DNA of 64,000 nt. Origin: Cocos nucifera (taxonomy: Eukaryota; Streptophyta; Magnoliopsida; Arecales; Arecaceae). A model generated the notes under the pieces. The model saw only the letters and a program-made list of their open reading frames with translations. It did not search any database and was not told the DNA's origin. Shown piece after piece: positions 36,501-50,000 of this stretch. Every line of letters starts with the position of its first letter. Position 1 is the first letter of the stretch. Where the stretch lies: the NCBI GenBank assembly GCA_006176705.1, contig QRFJ01000061.1, positions 1,232,243 through 1,296,242 of the forward strand, written 5' to 3'. Made by a program: the position numbers and the translations under genes.

Positions 36501-39500
36501 TCAAGTCGCCGCTGGAGCCAGGCTACTTCGTCGTTGGAGGCACGAAGCTTTTGTTCTAGCTTGGATGTCCTATCACTCCAGCCCAATTGGTAAATCTCAT
36601 ATGTGAGCTCAGCATCATGCAGCTTTTGAAATAAGTCCCACTCGAATCGCGCCTTGTTGGAGGACCACGGCAAGCTCCCCTCCAGAAGTTGAATCTTTTC
36701 CTTCGCCGCCTTGAGTTGAGTCTCGAGGAAGCCGATCTTCGCCGTCAGCGCCCAGGATTTGTCACTTGCATTCTTCCAGGGTTCGGCCAGCTCCCTCTCG
36801 AAGCTTTCCTTCCGAATGCTAAAACTCGTGGAGTCCTTCGTGTGTAAGTTTCGGAGGCGAGTGACCTCTTTGGTCGCCTCCGAAGTATTCTTCCATGAAG
36901 CTTGAAGGTCGTCCTCCGTCTTCTTCAATTTCTTCTTCAGATGATGGATTTCCTTCCTCAGGCATTTTATTAAAGATTTCAGGAAAACTCCCTGAGGCAG
37001 TGGATCAGCATTGACGGAAGACTGCATTCGAAGTATGAAAAATGCTCAAAGGTATAGACAAAAAGAAAATTCACTTTCATTTAATAAAAAATTTTGAGTA
37101 CAAAGTAAAAAAAACAAAGAAAAATGTACAACTACTCGAAGATTTCAACCTCGGAAGGGACAACGGCAAACGAAGTCGGAGCACTCTCGGCTGCCTCAGA
37201 TTCCTGAACTGGCTCAGGCGCCTCCGCAGCAAGCTCGGACAGACCAAAGGCAGGCTCGACGAAGGATCGACTGCGGCATCGGACAATCCCGCTTCTACGT
37301 CGTCCTCCTCCAGAAATCTGAGGTCAAGCTCGGAGAACCTCCGGGCCTCCCTGCCTTCACAGAGCTCGAAGCCCTTGATGAACGCCTGCTGGCCGAATTC
37401 GACGTTCAGATTCCTCATTTCGAAAGAGGCCTTGAACTCTTCCACGGCCCGGGTCATCGCCTTCAAGATCGACTTTGCCATTTGGGCTTCCAATTCGGCG
37501 ACTTTAATCTCGGCTTCCTTCTTTCTCTCCTCCTCCTGGGCTAGTGCAGCCTTAAGTCTGGCTGAGATGAACTCCTCTTTCCGAAGTACGCCCTGGAGAC
37601 TCGATTTCCGCCGCCTTCTCCTTTGCAAGGCGTTCAGCCTCGACGGCTTTTCCCTAAAGATGATCGACCTCGGTTCGAAGATCCTCCTGGACCTTCCATG
37701 CTTCTGCCTCCTGGTGGCGTGATCTCTTGATAAGGGCGAGCATTTGGTGACCCGACTGCAACAGACAGTTGATGTTAAAAAAGAAGAGAAGAAAGAAGCA
37801 GAAGAGAGAAAAAGTTAGGCAACGGAGCGGTCACCTTGACGATGGTCCCAAGAGAACCCTAAATGAGCTGCCGAGGGTCAAGGTCGGCCATGCAGTCCAC
37901 CACCTCTGGCATGGAGAATTTGTCGGTTAAATCTTGGACGATCTCTGGGTCATCAAAGGGGTCTTCTCCTAATTCACCGTGGTCAACGCTTGGCTCGCCA
38001 GGACGAGCCTTGCGGAGCGTCTTTGCGACAGCTTTCTTTTTCTTCTCTCCTTCCCCCATCTCTTCCTCAGCAGGAAGCTCCGGAGCTTGATCTCTGTTAA
38101 AAGGGCCCGAGGGTGCAGGAGGCATGAAACCCACACCAATGGTGCCGACCTCGACGCTTGGGGCAACCTCGGTGCTGGCGGCAACCTCGGAAGCAACAGC
38201 AGTGGCAGTGGGGGCCGTGGTGCTTGGAGCGCCAACCTTTGCCCTCTTCAAGCTACCACCTGACGCTTTTTCTTTTCTTTTCTGGGCGTAAAGCCCCTTG
38301 GTGAGCATTTCAACAGCTTCAGTATCCATTTCTACTACAAAAAAAAAATCGCGATCAATGATAGTACATATATGTGAAACCGTACGAAGAATTCGAAAAG
38401 TAGAAAAATGTACCAACAGGATCGAGGGGACTCAAACTCAGGTTGAACAAGATCTGTTCTTTCAGAAGGTTGAAAAAAAGAGGAGCTCGGAATGTTTTAA
38501 GTTTATTGGAGGAATCAAGGTCAGCTCTGTCTAAGCTAGAAGCTCGGCGAACCGACTCCCTAATGTGACCCCAAGAAAGAAAATCTAATAGCAAGATCGG
38601 ACAGTGCACGAAAAAATACTTTTCCTTCCAATTATGAATAAAAGAAGGGACACCTTTCAGTAACCCCTTCTTGCCACATTAGGAGAAGTACCACCAGTTT
38701 TTTGCGGAAGAATGGTATTTGAAGGTGTAAAAGTTTCGGAATAACGAGACAGTCGGCCAAACTTCGACTAGATGACAGAGGGAAAGGAAGCCTATGATGA
38801 ACCGAAAGAAATTCGGTACGACGGATGCGAAGGAGATGTTTAAAAATCGGAAGAAGGCAACTACAAAAGGGGGCAGTGGAAGCCGAAGCCCGGCACGCAA
38901 GGTCTCTAAGTACAAACAAAATTGACCGACCGGAGGAGAACTGACTCGGTCATCTAAACTAGGGAGTTTGAGATCGTATTCCGAGGGGATTCCATATTGA
39001 ATTCGGATCAGAGAAAGATCATCCGGAGTAAGAATGGACAGGATGGTGTCTGGAACGAAGGACGAGTGAGACATGTTCCTAGGTTCGACCTCGATCAAGG
39101 GTGCAAGGTCTAGGAAGATCGGTCCAGGCGAGCCCCAAGAACCGATGGAGTGGAAGATTTCGGAAGACATTCAGATCAAAATAAGACCCTAGGAAAACCC
39201 ACGAAAAACAAAGAGAAATACAAGGCAAATACTGCTACAGAGAAATCAGAATAAAAAGCTAAAAAAAGCACGAATACCCAAAGAAAAGGGTTGGAAAACT
39301 GATCTAAGCTGTTTGGAGAAGACGAAAAGACAGTGGGTGCGACGAGAACTAGTCGAAAGGGCGTCCGGAACCCAAGAAGACGAGGAAGGAAGCCAAAACC
39401 CTTGGGTAGAAGAAGAACGGGGACCGGAGGAAGAAGACTTGAGCAAGAATGACTTCCAGATGAGAGAAGAAGGCCTTAAATAGCTAGAGGCAATCCGAGG

Positions 39501-42500
39501 CAATTATGATTGCGGATCAACTTCAACCGATCAGCATGCACCGCGTGTCCCACTCATCATAGCAGAGAAGTGGCGACAGACGGAGTCTTTATGGCACCAT
39601 ACCTGGGGTAGGATTTCGATGGAAAATACGAAGAACCGTCTTCTCAAACTCATTTCAGATTTAAAAAGCTTCGACGCCAGCGCGATAAATGCCAAAACAT
39701 CTCATCCTGACGAGTGCGAAAAGCCAAAAAGAACTTCGGCAGTCGCATCTACACTCCCTTCGAATTTCGAACTCGAGAGTGGGGGACTATTGTTGGGGCG
39801 AACCTGCTCCTGCTGAAGTTCGACTAAATATTTGATTGCTGAATGATCCCATCCGATAGCGACGACCAAGATTGACCCTCGACCGAATTTGCAAGACTCC
39901 TCCGGACCTCGTCCGGATGAGCTTGAATGGCGAGGGTAGCCGAGCTCCTCCACCCTAGGCGGCCGACCTTCCCCGATCGCGAGTCTTCCGAACTTCTCCT
40001 TCAGTCGGACTTCTCCATCCGAGACAGGCTCCTTTCGACATTCCTCCAGCCGACCTTCCCCAATCGCAAGTCCTCCGAACTTCTCCTTCAGTCGGACTCC
40101 TCCATCAGTCAAACTCCTTCCGGATTTCTCCGTCAGTCGAACTCCTTCCGAATCCATCCAACGGGCTTCCAAACTCCTTCCGATCGAACTCCATGTAGTC
40201 ATCTAGAAGAGCCTTCACGCCTATGCGGATCCAGCAATCTGCACAGCATGAACCCACTTACACACAGACAACCCTGAAGAAGTCCGAGCTCCTCTGGAGT
40301 TGATAAAACTTGAAGCTCTTCACCGCCAGTGCCTACCTCCTTCGAACTTCAACTATTAAATCCCAACAGACTGGCACATCACGACAACAGATACCACCCT
40401 CCGTAACAAACTCCACGTGGCCCCGAATGGCCCACTACCGGACGGCTACAGCTGTCACTATTAGTTTGTTACAGACTCTGCCTATATAAGAGACCCTCCA
40501 TATATGCTTTCTTCTCCGGGCTCTAAGCTCTCCTTTCCTTCTTAAAACTCTGCTAAAATCTCTCTGAGCACTCCATCTCTATTGGCCGAAAGAGCTGACT
40601 TGATCGTCGGAGAGTCTCACCGGAGCCACCACCCTCAACTCCAGACGAGACTTGTCTTGCAGATCACCGGCGGCGACCTCATCTTCTCCAACTCCAACCT
40701 CCAACTCGACAACAACCAGATTTCGCACCAACAGATACAAACAACAAAATACATGCATAATATGTGGATCAAAAATCATGCATGTTTGTCCTCAAAAGAG
40801 AGAATGAAGATCAAAATGCCAGCATAAGATTGAAGGCAAACAATTGAACAATTGACGTGAGCTCAAGTTCATGTATTTAGAGAAACAAATGCTGTTGCAA
40901 AAGAGTGGCTAATTGTGCAGAAGTAATAAGTCTACTTCTTCTTAGAACTAATCTCCACTGCCAGGCATGCATGTCATTTTAGATGTGGACATCTCAGGGA
41001 CGAACGGTTTCGGCAACCAGTCCTTGGTTTTCATGTTCAATAAAAAATCGATAATAATCACAAGTCATAACAAACTTCCCAATTATTGGCAACCATTTCC
41101 TCAATCATCAGAGCATGTACACAAAAAAAAAAAAAGAAGTATGCAAAAGTACATATTTATGGCAAGGATTCAAGTCCCAGCCAGACATCCCACATGACAC
41201 CGAGATGGGGTACCATCCCATGTGTTGGGCAGGCTGTCCCGCTAGCGTCCCGGCATCCCAATTGAGACATCTTAGGACATTCCTGTCCCAAATATCGGGA
41301 TGGGATGGGACAGTGACGCATCCAATTCCATGGGAAAATCGGGATAGCCCCGTCCTATAGAATTTAAAACCTTGATTTATGGTATCATAAAAGATCATGA
41401 CCACCACGATTTACAATAACCAATGAGGTCTCTTCCAACATTCTCTGTTGGCATGCACGAGCAAGGTTCCCAGTATATGTTTCAGTACCCATACCCGTAC
41501 CTAACTGTTACGGTGTCCATACAATCTGATTCTTGGTATCAATAATTCGTATGGAGGGCATCCAGAGTATTGGTTTGCTACTGGTACAAGTTGATATGCC
41601 TGGTATGGATATGGCCCAGTACTGCAAATCATGTGCATGCGTCCTTCAGAATACATCCTTATTGAAAGCCATATTATAGGTCAAGTATCTTCAAATCCTT
41701 TCTTATAAATTGCAAGATATCCAAATCTGCTCCCTTTTTAGCTGTCATGTCACAAACCAAGATCCATCCCTAGCCCCTATCACTGCTAACACTCATATCT
41801 TTGTTGAATGTCATAGAATTTGAACCATTTCACCATTCTATCCTCAAGGAGTGCATTTCTTGTACTTTTTACAATGTACAGATAAATAATACCAACAACA
41901 ACTGTACAAACAACAAGCATAAAAGGTCTCACATTGATGCCAGGTTCTTAGTAGAGAAGAGAAGGGTTCAAACATAAAAACTAATAGAAAGAAAGTAAGA
42001 AACCCCAATATTTTATATGTTTCATACCTGATTTTCACCATACCAAATTTCATCAGCAGCACGAGGTGCTATTTGAACAGTTATGTGATCAAGAAGGGAC
42101 TGTCGGCTGTAAAAATCAAAAGAAAGTCTAACAATCAGAACTTTCTTTGAAAATATTACTATCTAGAGGACACTAACAGGGGGGAAGAGCCACCATTATG
42201 AATCCTAAATTTGGAGTCACATATCATTACTGGAGAATTGAAGTTAATGCAAAGTGCTTAATTTGGAAAAGCGCATACAATACCTAAGCATTCCTTCTTT
42301 AAATTTCATGTGACTCATCTTCACTCGTACATAGCCTAGTTCTCTGCCAGCTCGGGGTGCAATGGTAACCTAGTAGAAGCAAACAAGACACTAGCATATC
42401 ACCAAAACTATTTATATGCTGACTTATAAACAAGAATCTCAAGAGCAGCAAAAATTTTAGTTGACCAAATGATTATACACAAATTCATGGAGACAAAGGA

Positions 42501-45500
42501 AACGATCAAGCAACTTGTCTTCAAGACAGGTAAAAGGGCAAGCCTTAAATCCTTTTATAGCAAGTAATATTGTTGCTCCAATTGTTATCTGTTGTTTCTT
42601 TTAAAAATTACTGAATAAATATTTCTACTCTACAGATGGTGAAAATGTAATAGCAGCCAAATGATACGCCATTTTCTATTTATAAGCCTGAAAGATCTTC
42701 AATGATCAAGGAAAAATCTCATTGCATGAGAATGGATAATCCTAGCACAGCAAGAAGAAAATTAGTTTGCATGAAAGAAAACTGACCAAGGAAAAAATAA
42801 AAAATTCAGGCAGATAAATGTTATATTATTCAAATCAGGAAAATTCATAGCCCCAAAGACAGATTGCGATGAATGAATGTAAGCAGAATATGGATTGTGT
42901 TTAAAGAAAATTAAGCAAGAAATAGAGAACTTTAGGCATTACAAACTCAATATTTTTAATATCAGGAAAGTTCACAGCAACAACAGCCATAGCTGCTTCA
43001 TTAAGAGCCAGTCGTTTCCACATCTCTGGACTCCTATCCTTTTTATCAAGCATTCCTCTTTCTTCTATCTGTGCAGCTTGTAACAAGTCATCAGTTGTTA
43101 TCTGCACTAATGCAAATAATTCTCATTAGATTGATGCCTAGCAATTAGGGTAAAAACTTGAATTCTAGAAACATGGGAACACAAAATCTATGCCAGGATA
43201 TTACCATCAAATTACATAATGGAACATAACATGCAGATTACATCAGTCCATCCCTCAACAAAAAAAAGACCAGAGAGCAGTCAGCACACCAGAGAGGTAT
43301 CTAAGCAAGTGAAACTCTCGAAGTATTGTACTCAAGAACCCACTACATGCATGCACACTGTACACCTCCCTCCCCCCTCCATTTAAGATGCACTTACAGA
43401 ATAGTAATGAAATCCATGTACATATATGTATGCTGACCCGAGATAGTTGGGATAAAACTTGATGGTTATGGTTATGGTATATATGCAAGAATTCAAACAC
43501 GATACTAGTTATGCCAATTACCAATACTTCTGAAAAAGCAGATCATAAAGCAAGAGTTATATGTTACATAAGAGTCAGGATCTTCACAAGCTCTTATAAG
43601 AAAATCATGAGAAATGTGTGGAATATGCTTTAGTGTGCCTATGAACACAGGCATGTGATTAGATGTGCATGGATGCATATACTATGCACTAGAACACCTG
43701 TAGAATAATTTGACTCAATATAACAAATGGTGCTAAAGGGTACTCTGAGATTTATCTAAAAGTAGACCTTCTGTGATCGTTGTGCCCTCACCGCAACTTC
43801 AAAACAGTATGCTTTATGATGATGTTGTACAAATTAAATGCTTGAAAAGAAAAGAGGAACCTAAAACACAGGAAGAACACTGCATGCATGAATTCCACGT
43901 GAGATTAACCTAGGGTGATTAGGATTAGAAATAAGTTCATAATCAGACACAGAATTTGAAACAAAACAAATAAAAAGTTATATAGGCCTCGGCATACACA
44001 TACAAAATAAAGATCCAAGAGATTCCTATGAAAAAAGGGACAAGATTTGTGTTACAGAATGTAGAAAGAGAAGAAGAAATTGTCCCCATATAGTTGCTAT
44101 AAGGCTTGTTACTCATGCTGATTTGAAATGACTAAATTGAAGGTAAACTTCAAATGCCAGTGCCTATCACTTGTGGCTTCCACTCCAATCTTGCTACTTA
44201 CAGAAGAGGTTCATATAAGATGCTGGCTATATAGTTATGAGTGTCTGGTCAAATATTTTATATATATTTGAAAAATCACAGAATAATAAAGCGGATCAGA
44301 ATCGGAAGTAGATAGCAAAAATTTTAAATTTCTGTTACTTTATACATTTTTTATTTACCATATTTGATCACATTGAAATTAGGCATGCACATCTGAATCT
44401 TGGTCAGAAAGCAGGAATAATTGCATGAAGAAAAGAAGGATATGCCGTTTATTCATATGACAATAATCAGAACTCAGCAAAGAAATTCCGAAGTACTGCC
44501 ATAAGTTAACAAGAGGTAACATACCTCAGACCTTCCATCACGCATCATATTAATTGCAGCAATCTCAACTATGTTGGCCAATTCAGCACCAACCATCCCC
44601 TCAGTCATACTAGCTACAGCCACATAATCAACATCATCAGCCATTGGTTTCTTACGAGCATGGACCTGTTGACAGCAACAGATAAAGGATCGTCACAGAT
44701 ATTCCCAAAACATCTGGTTATATCAAGTATTGGAAGGAAAGCTAAATGACAGATCTTCTTTCTGGTGTGTACTTATGTGGTTAATATAACTCAACCTTTT
44801 TAACATGCAATGGACACTTTCAAGTACAGAAATTCTTCATGTGAACTTCAAAAAATTTGGCAAGAAGGATATGTAAAATGATGTCTGTTAGATGCCATAC
44901 CCAATGCAAGTAATGAACCAACTTTAAAGCATGATGCCTGAAGATGGGACATTTGAGAGAATGGTTTGCCGTACCACCCTATACTAGGTGGTACGGGGTA
45001 TACCATACCAATATATACCGTACTGTCCACTAACACTACCATACCATAGGTATACCATACCAATATATACCGTACTGTCCACTAACACTACCATACCATA
45101 CCATACCATGCTATACCGTACCACATATGAACACTATAGTGGAATTTTACCGGTATGGGGTTAGGTACCGAGACGGCAAACCTTATTTGAGAAAGCAAAC
45201 AAGATATATGTAGAAGTTTTGTCCAGCAGTCTTTTCATTTTTTGGCTACAATGAAACCATAATTTGTTGTAACCAGTGTAATTGATTCAATGCTCAATTC
45301 ACCTAAGAGGTAAAACCCTTAAGAGAAAAAGGCCAGCAGAAAAACAGAAATGCAACTATGGGATACTAAAGTTATGGAAGATGGCAAGGACCTGCCCTAA
45401 GTCTGACCTTGGGCATCCCTCCAAAGAAGAACTGCATTAACATAATAAACGAATGGAGGAGCAATACCTTCAGAATCTCAACACGACCAATGAGGCTAGG

Positions 45501-47004
45501 TTTTGGGATGTAAATTTTCCTATCAAACCGCCCAGGTCTCACAAGTGCCGGATCAAGAATATCTGGTCTATTGGTTGCAGCAATGGTGATTACATCACCT
45601 CTTCCTTCAAACCCATCCAAGCACACAAGGAGCTTCAGCAAATCCGAGGGCACATGAATGTTGATATAGTTAGATACTTTCAAGAACAATAAGTATCATT
45701 AAATAGTTCATATCTAATTCATATTGATTTTCTTACCTGATTGAGAGTAGCATCTCGTTCTTGCCCACCAGAACCTTTAATTAGACCACGTTCTCTTCCA
45801 ACAGCATCCAGTTCATCAATGAACACAACGGAAGGAGCCTAGCATATGACAAGAGTTAATATTCACATAATCTTCTGAATATCAATCTATGAATATGGCA
45901 AACATTATGGCTCCACAATTAATCTGATTGAAAAGGAAATGAATAGCATATTACATGCAAACAGCTCTTTCGTTGTTAAAAGGAAACCTACTTGCATAGC
46001 TTAAGCAAATTGTTACCATTGAGCTCTTGCTCAGATGGTTATCACCCTTGCCACTTAGGCAAGGGCCTGGGGCTTCAATTCCAGTTGGAGGTCAGCCCTC
46101 AAAGGATGGAGTGGCTATAGGGCAGAAAGGTGGGGATCAGCCTGATCCTTTTTATAAAATGTAGTAATAATCAAATTGCTAAATATGAAGATGAAGACAG
46201 CACTAAAGCTTTTAAAAAAGAATTATTCATATAACCTCAAGTAGATTATTAATGTACAAACAAAGGAAAATAAGAATTTCTAAAAAAACTTGTAAGAAAC
46301 AAATTAAAAAAGACAAATCAAACTTGACAGCTCTCACATTCTCTTTTGCTTCTTGATAGAGTGCACGGACACGAGATGCTCCGACACCCACATATATTTC
46401 CACAAATTGTGATGCAGAAATTGAGAAAAAGTTCACACCAGCCTCGCCAGCAACAGCCTTTGCTAGTAATGTCTTACCCACTCCAGGAGGCCCACACAGT
46501 AGTATGCCACCTGAACAGCAATCATTTAGTGCCAGGTAAATTGACACAATAAGTTGCGCAACAAAGGTTCAATAAATACAACTGAAGCATATGAAAACAA
46601 AACAGAAGCCTTAAGGATGCTTGAGGCAGAATAGAACTAATTAATCATACTTAGAAAACAACTGAACGAACTCTATACTAGCAACTGGGCATGTGCAATG
46701 CATGTTTGAGGGAAGAAAGAAGAGAGAGCAAGCAATAGAGTCCAATCGGTTTAGGAGTCAAAACAAAGAATCTATTTGGGAGTCGAATGAAGAAAGATAA
46801 ACAGTCCAATATATTTGGGAGTTTCATGACAGAAGTTTGATTCGATTGGAAAAGGAGAGAAAGCATATGTGGTAGTAAACACGAGCAAGAAAGTTAGTGT
46901 GCTAATTAACATATTTTTAAGATTAAATAGAGGGGTGTTCTTGGTATATAAAATGACAGACTGAATCAAGAGAGAATGTTCCATGATTTCAAAACTGTCA
47001 TAGT

Positions 47005-47035
<31 letters not shown>

Positions 47036-47038
47036 ATG

Positions 47039-47069
<31 letters not shown>

Positions 47070-50000
47070 GTGTGTGTGTGTGGGTGTGTGTGGGTGTGTG
47101 TGTGGGTGTATGTACATACATACATATATATATATCTGTGTGTGTGTGTGTGTATATATGTGTGTGTGTGTGTGTAGTACAAATTAGTAAAACTATTTCT
47201 TCAAATAAGATTTTAAATCCTATGGGATGGGGCTGTCCCAGTTTTACTATGGAATGGGGCCCACTGCCATCCCATCCCATCCCATCCCGATACTTGGGAT
47301 AGAAGATGTCTTAAGACGTTCTAATCGAGACACTGGGATGCTAGCGGGACAGTCCTCTCCCAACACATGGGATGGTACCCCATCCCGATGTCTCGCGAGA
47401 CATCCCATTGAAACCTAAATCCTTGTCTTCAAGCATTTGACTCTATGGAATTACATGTCAGTAAAACATAACAGATAGAGCAGCTCTGGAATGTGGTGGT
47501 GCAAGTACCACACACCATCAAACACTGATTACCCCTCTTTTATGCACTTCTCGTTGTTTACCAATATAATGCAAGTTATTATCTAAGAACTGAAGGAGAA
47601 ACCAAGGTCTACCCAAAATCAATGTGGCATAAGAGATATATTCGATGAGATTGCAACTATTCATCAAATATACATGCCACGTGAGTCCACCACATGCACC
47701 AAACATGATGGGATCACAACTATTGCATAAATACTCTTTGAGACTGCACATGTAGCCTTTTAATTGGTTGATCAGATTAGATCCATCCATCAAATACCCT
47801 TTCATGTTGAATCAGTCACATGAAAATTCCAAATACATCACATTAATAAAAAACATACTTAGAACTGATGCATTTCATCAGTTTACACATCGGATCATTG
47901 CCATCAATCTAATACTGTCTCTTTAAATCATTTGCATGCATCCAACATTGCAAGGACTACATAAAAAAGAATTATAGCCAGAAGAAAAGTATCTTGTTTG
48001 CAGACAAGAGCCTTATTTTGAGAAGGAGAGGTATTAAAAGAAAATAAAGTTGACTTGAAAATATTATGGACTTAAGTGTAAGCAGATTGCCGATATGAGA
48101 ACTGGACTCAGGAACATATTTCTAAGCAAGAAGCAGAAAATGATAGAGCAATCCTCATAGCAGAAATGGGAAACAGTCCAGTACGAAAATGCACCAAAAT
48201 TTTTGTGAGCCTATAAGAAACCAATAGGAAACTAGTCTATTACAGTGTCCCCCTGGACCAGTCTGTTACTCTATCCCTAAACAGCGATTGGCAAATTAAC
48301 TTTTTACTTTGAAATCCTTTGTCTCTTGCTTGAAATATGTATGTCTATGAATGGGTGTTTATACAAGCCCATCAAAAATAGAAACCTTTGCTTGACTCTT
48401 CTTTCTTTCCTTGTTTTCATATAGCATTTGGTCATCGAATGGTTACCTCTAGAAATGATGGGCTCACATAAGCATCTCCCTCCCTCCTTTCCTCCTACAT
48501 AATGGAAGCCAAATGAAGTCAACCAAGCAAAGATACTCAACTCAAGTCATCAGCTTCACACTCCATTCCACTCACAAACTAAAGCAATTCTCTAAGCATG
48601 TTTCCCAAACTCCAAGTTGACAAGGAAATTTTTTTTCACCATACTTATACTTGAAACTCACATGTATCTAAGTTCACAGGACAACGAAGGGAAGGATATG
48701 AGCCTAATCTGGAAAGACCTTACTAAAGATCAACTAGATGAGAAGCTGTGACAAACAATGCCCGATGCATAATGAATTGCGAGTTCAACCTAAAACCAAA
48801 ATCATTTGACCACCTAGTCTGGTAAATCCACCTCAAACTGATGCATATGGAAGGCTAGATATTCAACTGCAAGCAATGACACGAACTCAAATACCCATAT
48901 TCATATAACATATATGAAACTATCTATCAGGACTCTCCCACAAACCAGGTAGGTTTCCATATATACCCCAATCTCATAACGACCTATGTTTGATTTGCAT
49001 CATCAAAAAAAGAGACGAAAGCCAGCGAAAATAACCTTATGGGAACTTTCCAAGACATGATGCAACAAAAGAAAGTAGTGTACAAAGAAAGAGATGGTAA
49101 TCTAAGCTACCTTCACAATGAAGCTGGTAAGACTTAATTACATCAACTGTGTCTAAGTCTGAACTGGGAAAATGTGGAAGATGACAAATCCACCAAGAAA
49201 ACAATTATCAGTTTTTACAAAGGAATTTCTGCAATGGAAAAAGAAGCACTCCAAATTTTTGGATTTTGTTCAATAGTGCCTCAAGGAAGACAACTTATAA
49301 CTGTTGATTAAAGTCCTTGAAGTCGAGCCTTAGTAGTCCAAACCTTTTACCAAGGATTCACTGTTAGATATGTGTGCCCTAGAAACCAGAATTGGCTGAC
49401 ACTTGTTGTACACTTCTAAGAAAAAAATTATAATTTTGACTATAAATAATAAAATGAATTATTTTCTATCATAATGTGTATTTAATGTCTATGATACATC
49501 CCTTGAGTTAATGGTAAAGATAATTCTTATATTCAAGAGTTAAAAATTTAAGATATGAATTTTCGTTATTAACTCATAAAATGCTCCCGACCGTAGGATC
49601 ATCATGAGGATGGTGATTGATCCGGAAGGTTGGTGTACAATCGCTTCTTTATAGTAGATGAGTCTTGAGTCTACGGTGTAGAGACACCGGAGCGAGAGTA
49701 CAGGTACTCGTTAGAGAATGAGGGCACTGAGCATGACCACCTCGAGCAGTCATAAGGAAGTCTACCTTCTCATCGATGACTGACTCGAAGCTGCAGTGGT
49801 GTGTCTGGTTCTTTGACCTGAGGTGCATCGGCAGTTCACCTTGAGGGTGTTATAGTTTGACTACACCATGACTCGATCTCCTAGCCATTCGAAATCCTGA
49901 GGTGTATGTTGGCTATAGCATGTTCATTGTAGGAATTGGATTGCACCAAGATGGAATCTATCTACCTCGGTAGGATGAGGAGCAGCCCTATGATGATCAT

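Larger units (their letters stand above)
28629..40733 (+). mobile_element. Tat-B: Ty3/gypsy Tat-clade element with antisense genes, in FTSHI2 intron 8
   Basis: Paired LTRs (28629-29609, 39791-40733), perfect 5-bp target duplication GATAC (28624-28628, 40734-40738) and a purine tract (about 39774-39786) before the 3' LTR. Sense genes: gag, protease, RT, two RNase H domains, integrase (29727-35152). Downstream: 117-bp tandem repeats and two antisense genes. The extra RNase H, 3' tandem repeats and antisense ORFs together mark the Tat clade (Retand/Grande/Ogre relatives). The element points opposite to FTSHI2. It is defective: stops in most domains and a damaged RT active site. Confidence 0.9.
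27870..42027 (-). other. FTSHI2: FTSHI2 intron 8 (14,158 bp), inflated by Tat-B
   Basis: Donor GTATGA at 42027 and acceptor AACAG at 27870. The gypsy element Tat-B (28629-40733) makes up 12.1 kb of it. The remaining 5' part (40739-42027) carries an A-run, a GGGATGGG-type repeat and a CCATACC-type repeat. The 3' part (27870-28623) holds nothing I recognise. Confidence 0.85.

Noticed and set aside
36137..39170. Minus-strand ORFs as captured host genes
   Set aside because: A similar PF04195-like antisense ORF occurs in the same position in Tat-A, so they belong to the element lineage.
46021..46090. tRNA gene
   Set aside because: Box A and box B are present but the acceptor stem and cloverleaf are incomplete; a SINE fits better.
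46772..47302. Overlapping ORFs on both strands over the TG/TATG tract
   Set aside because: They are translations of a microsatellite.
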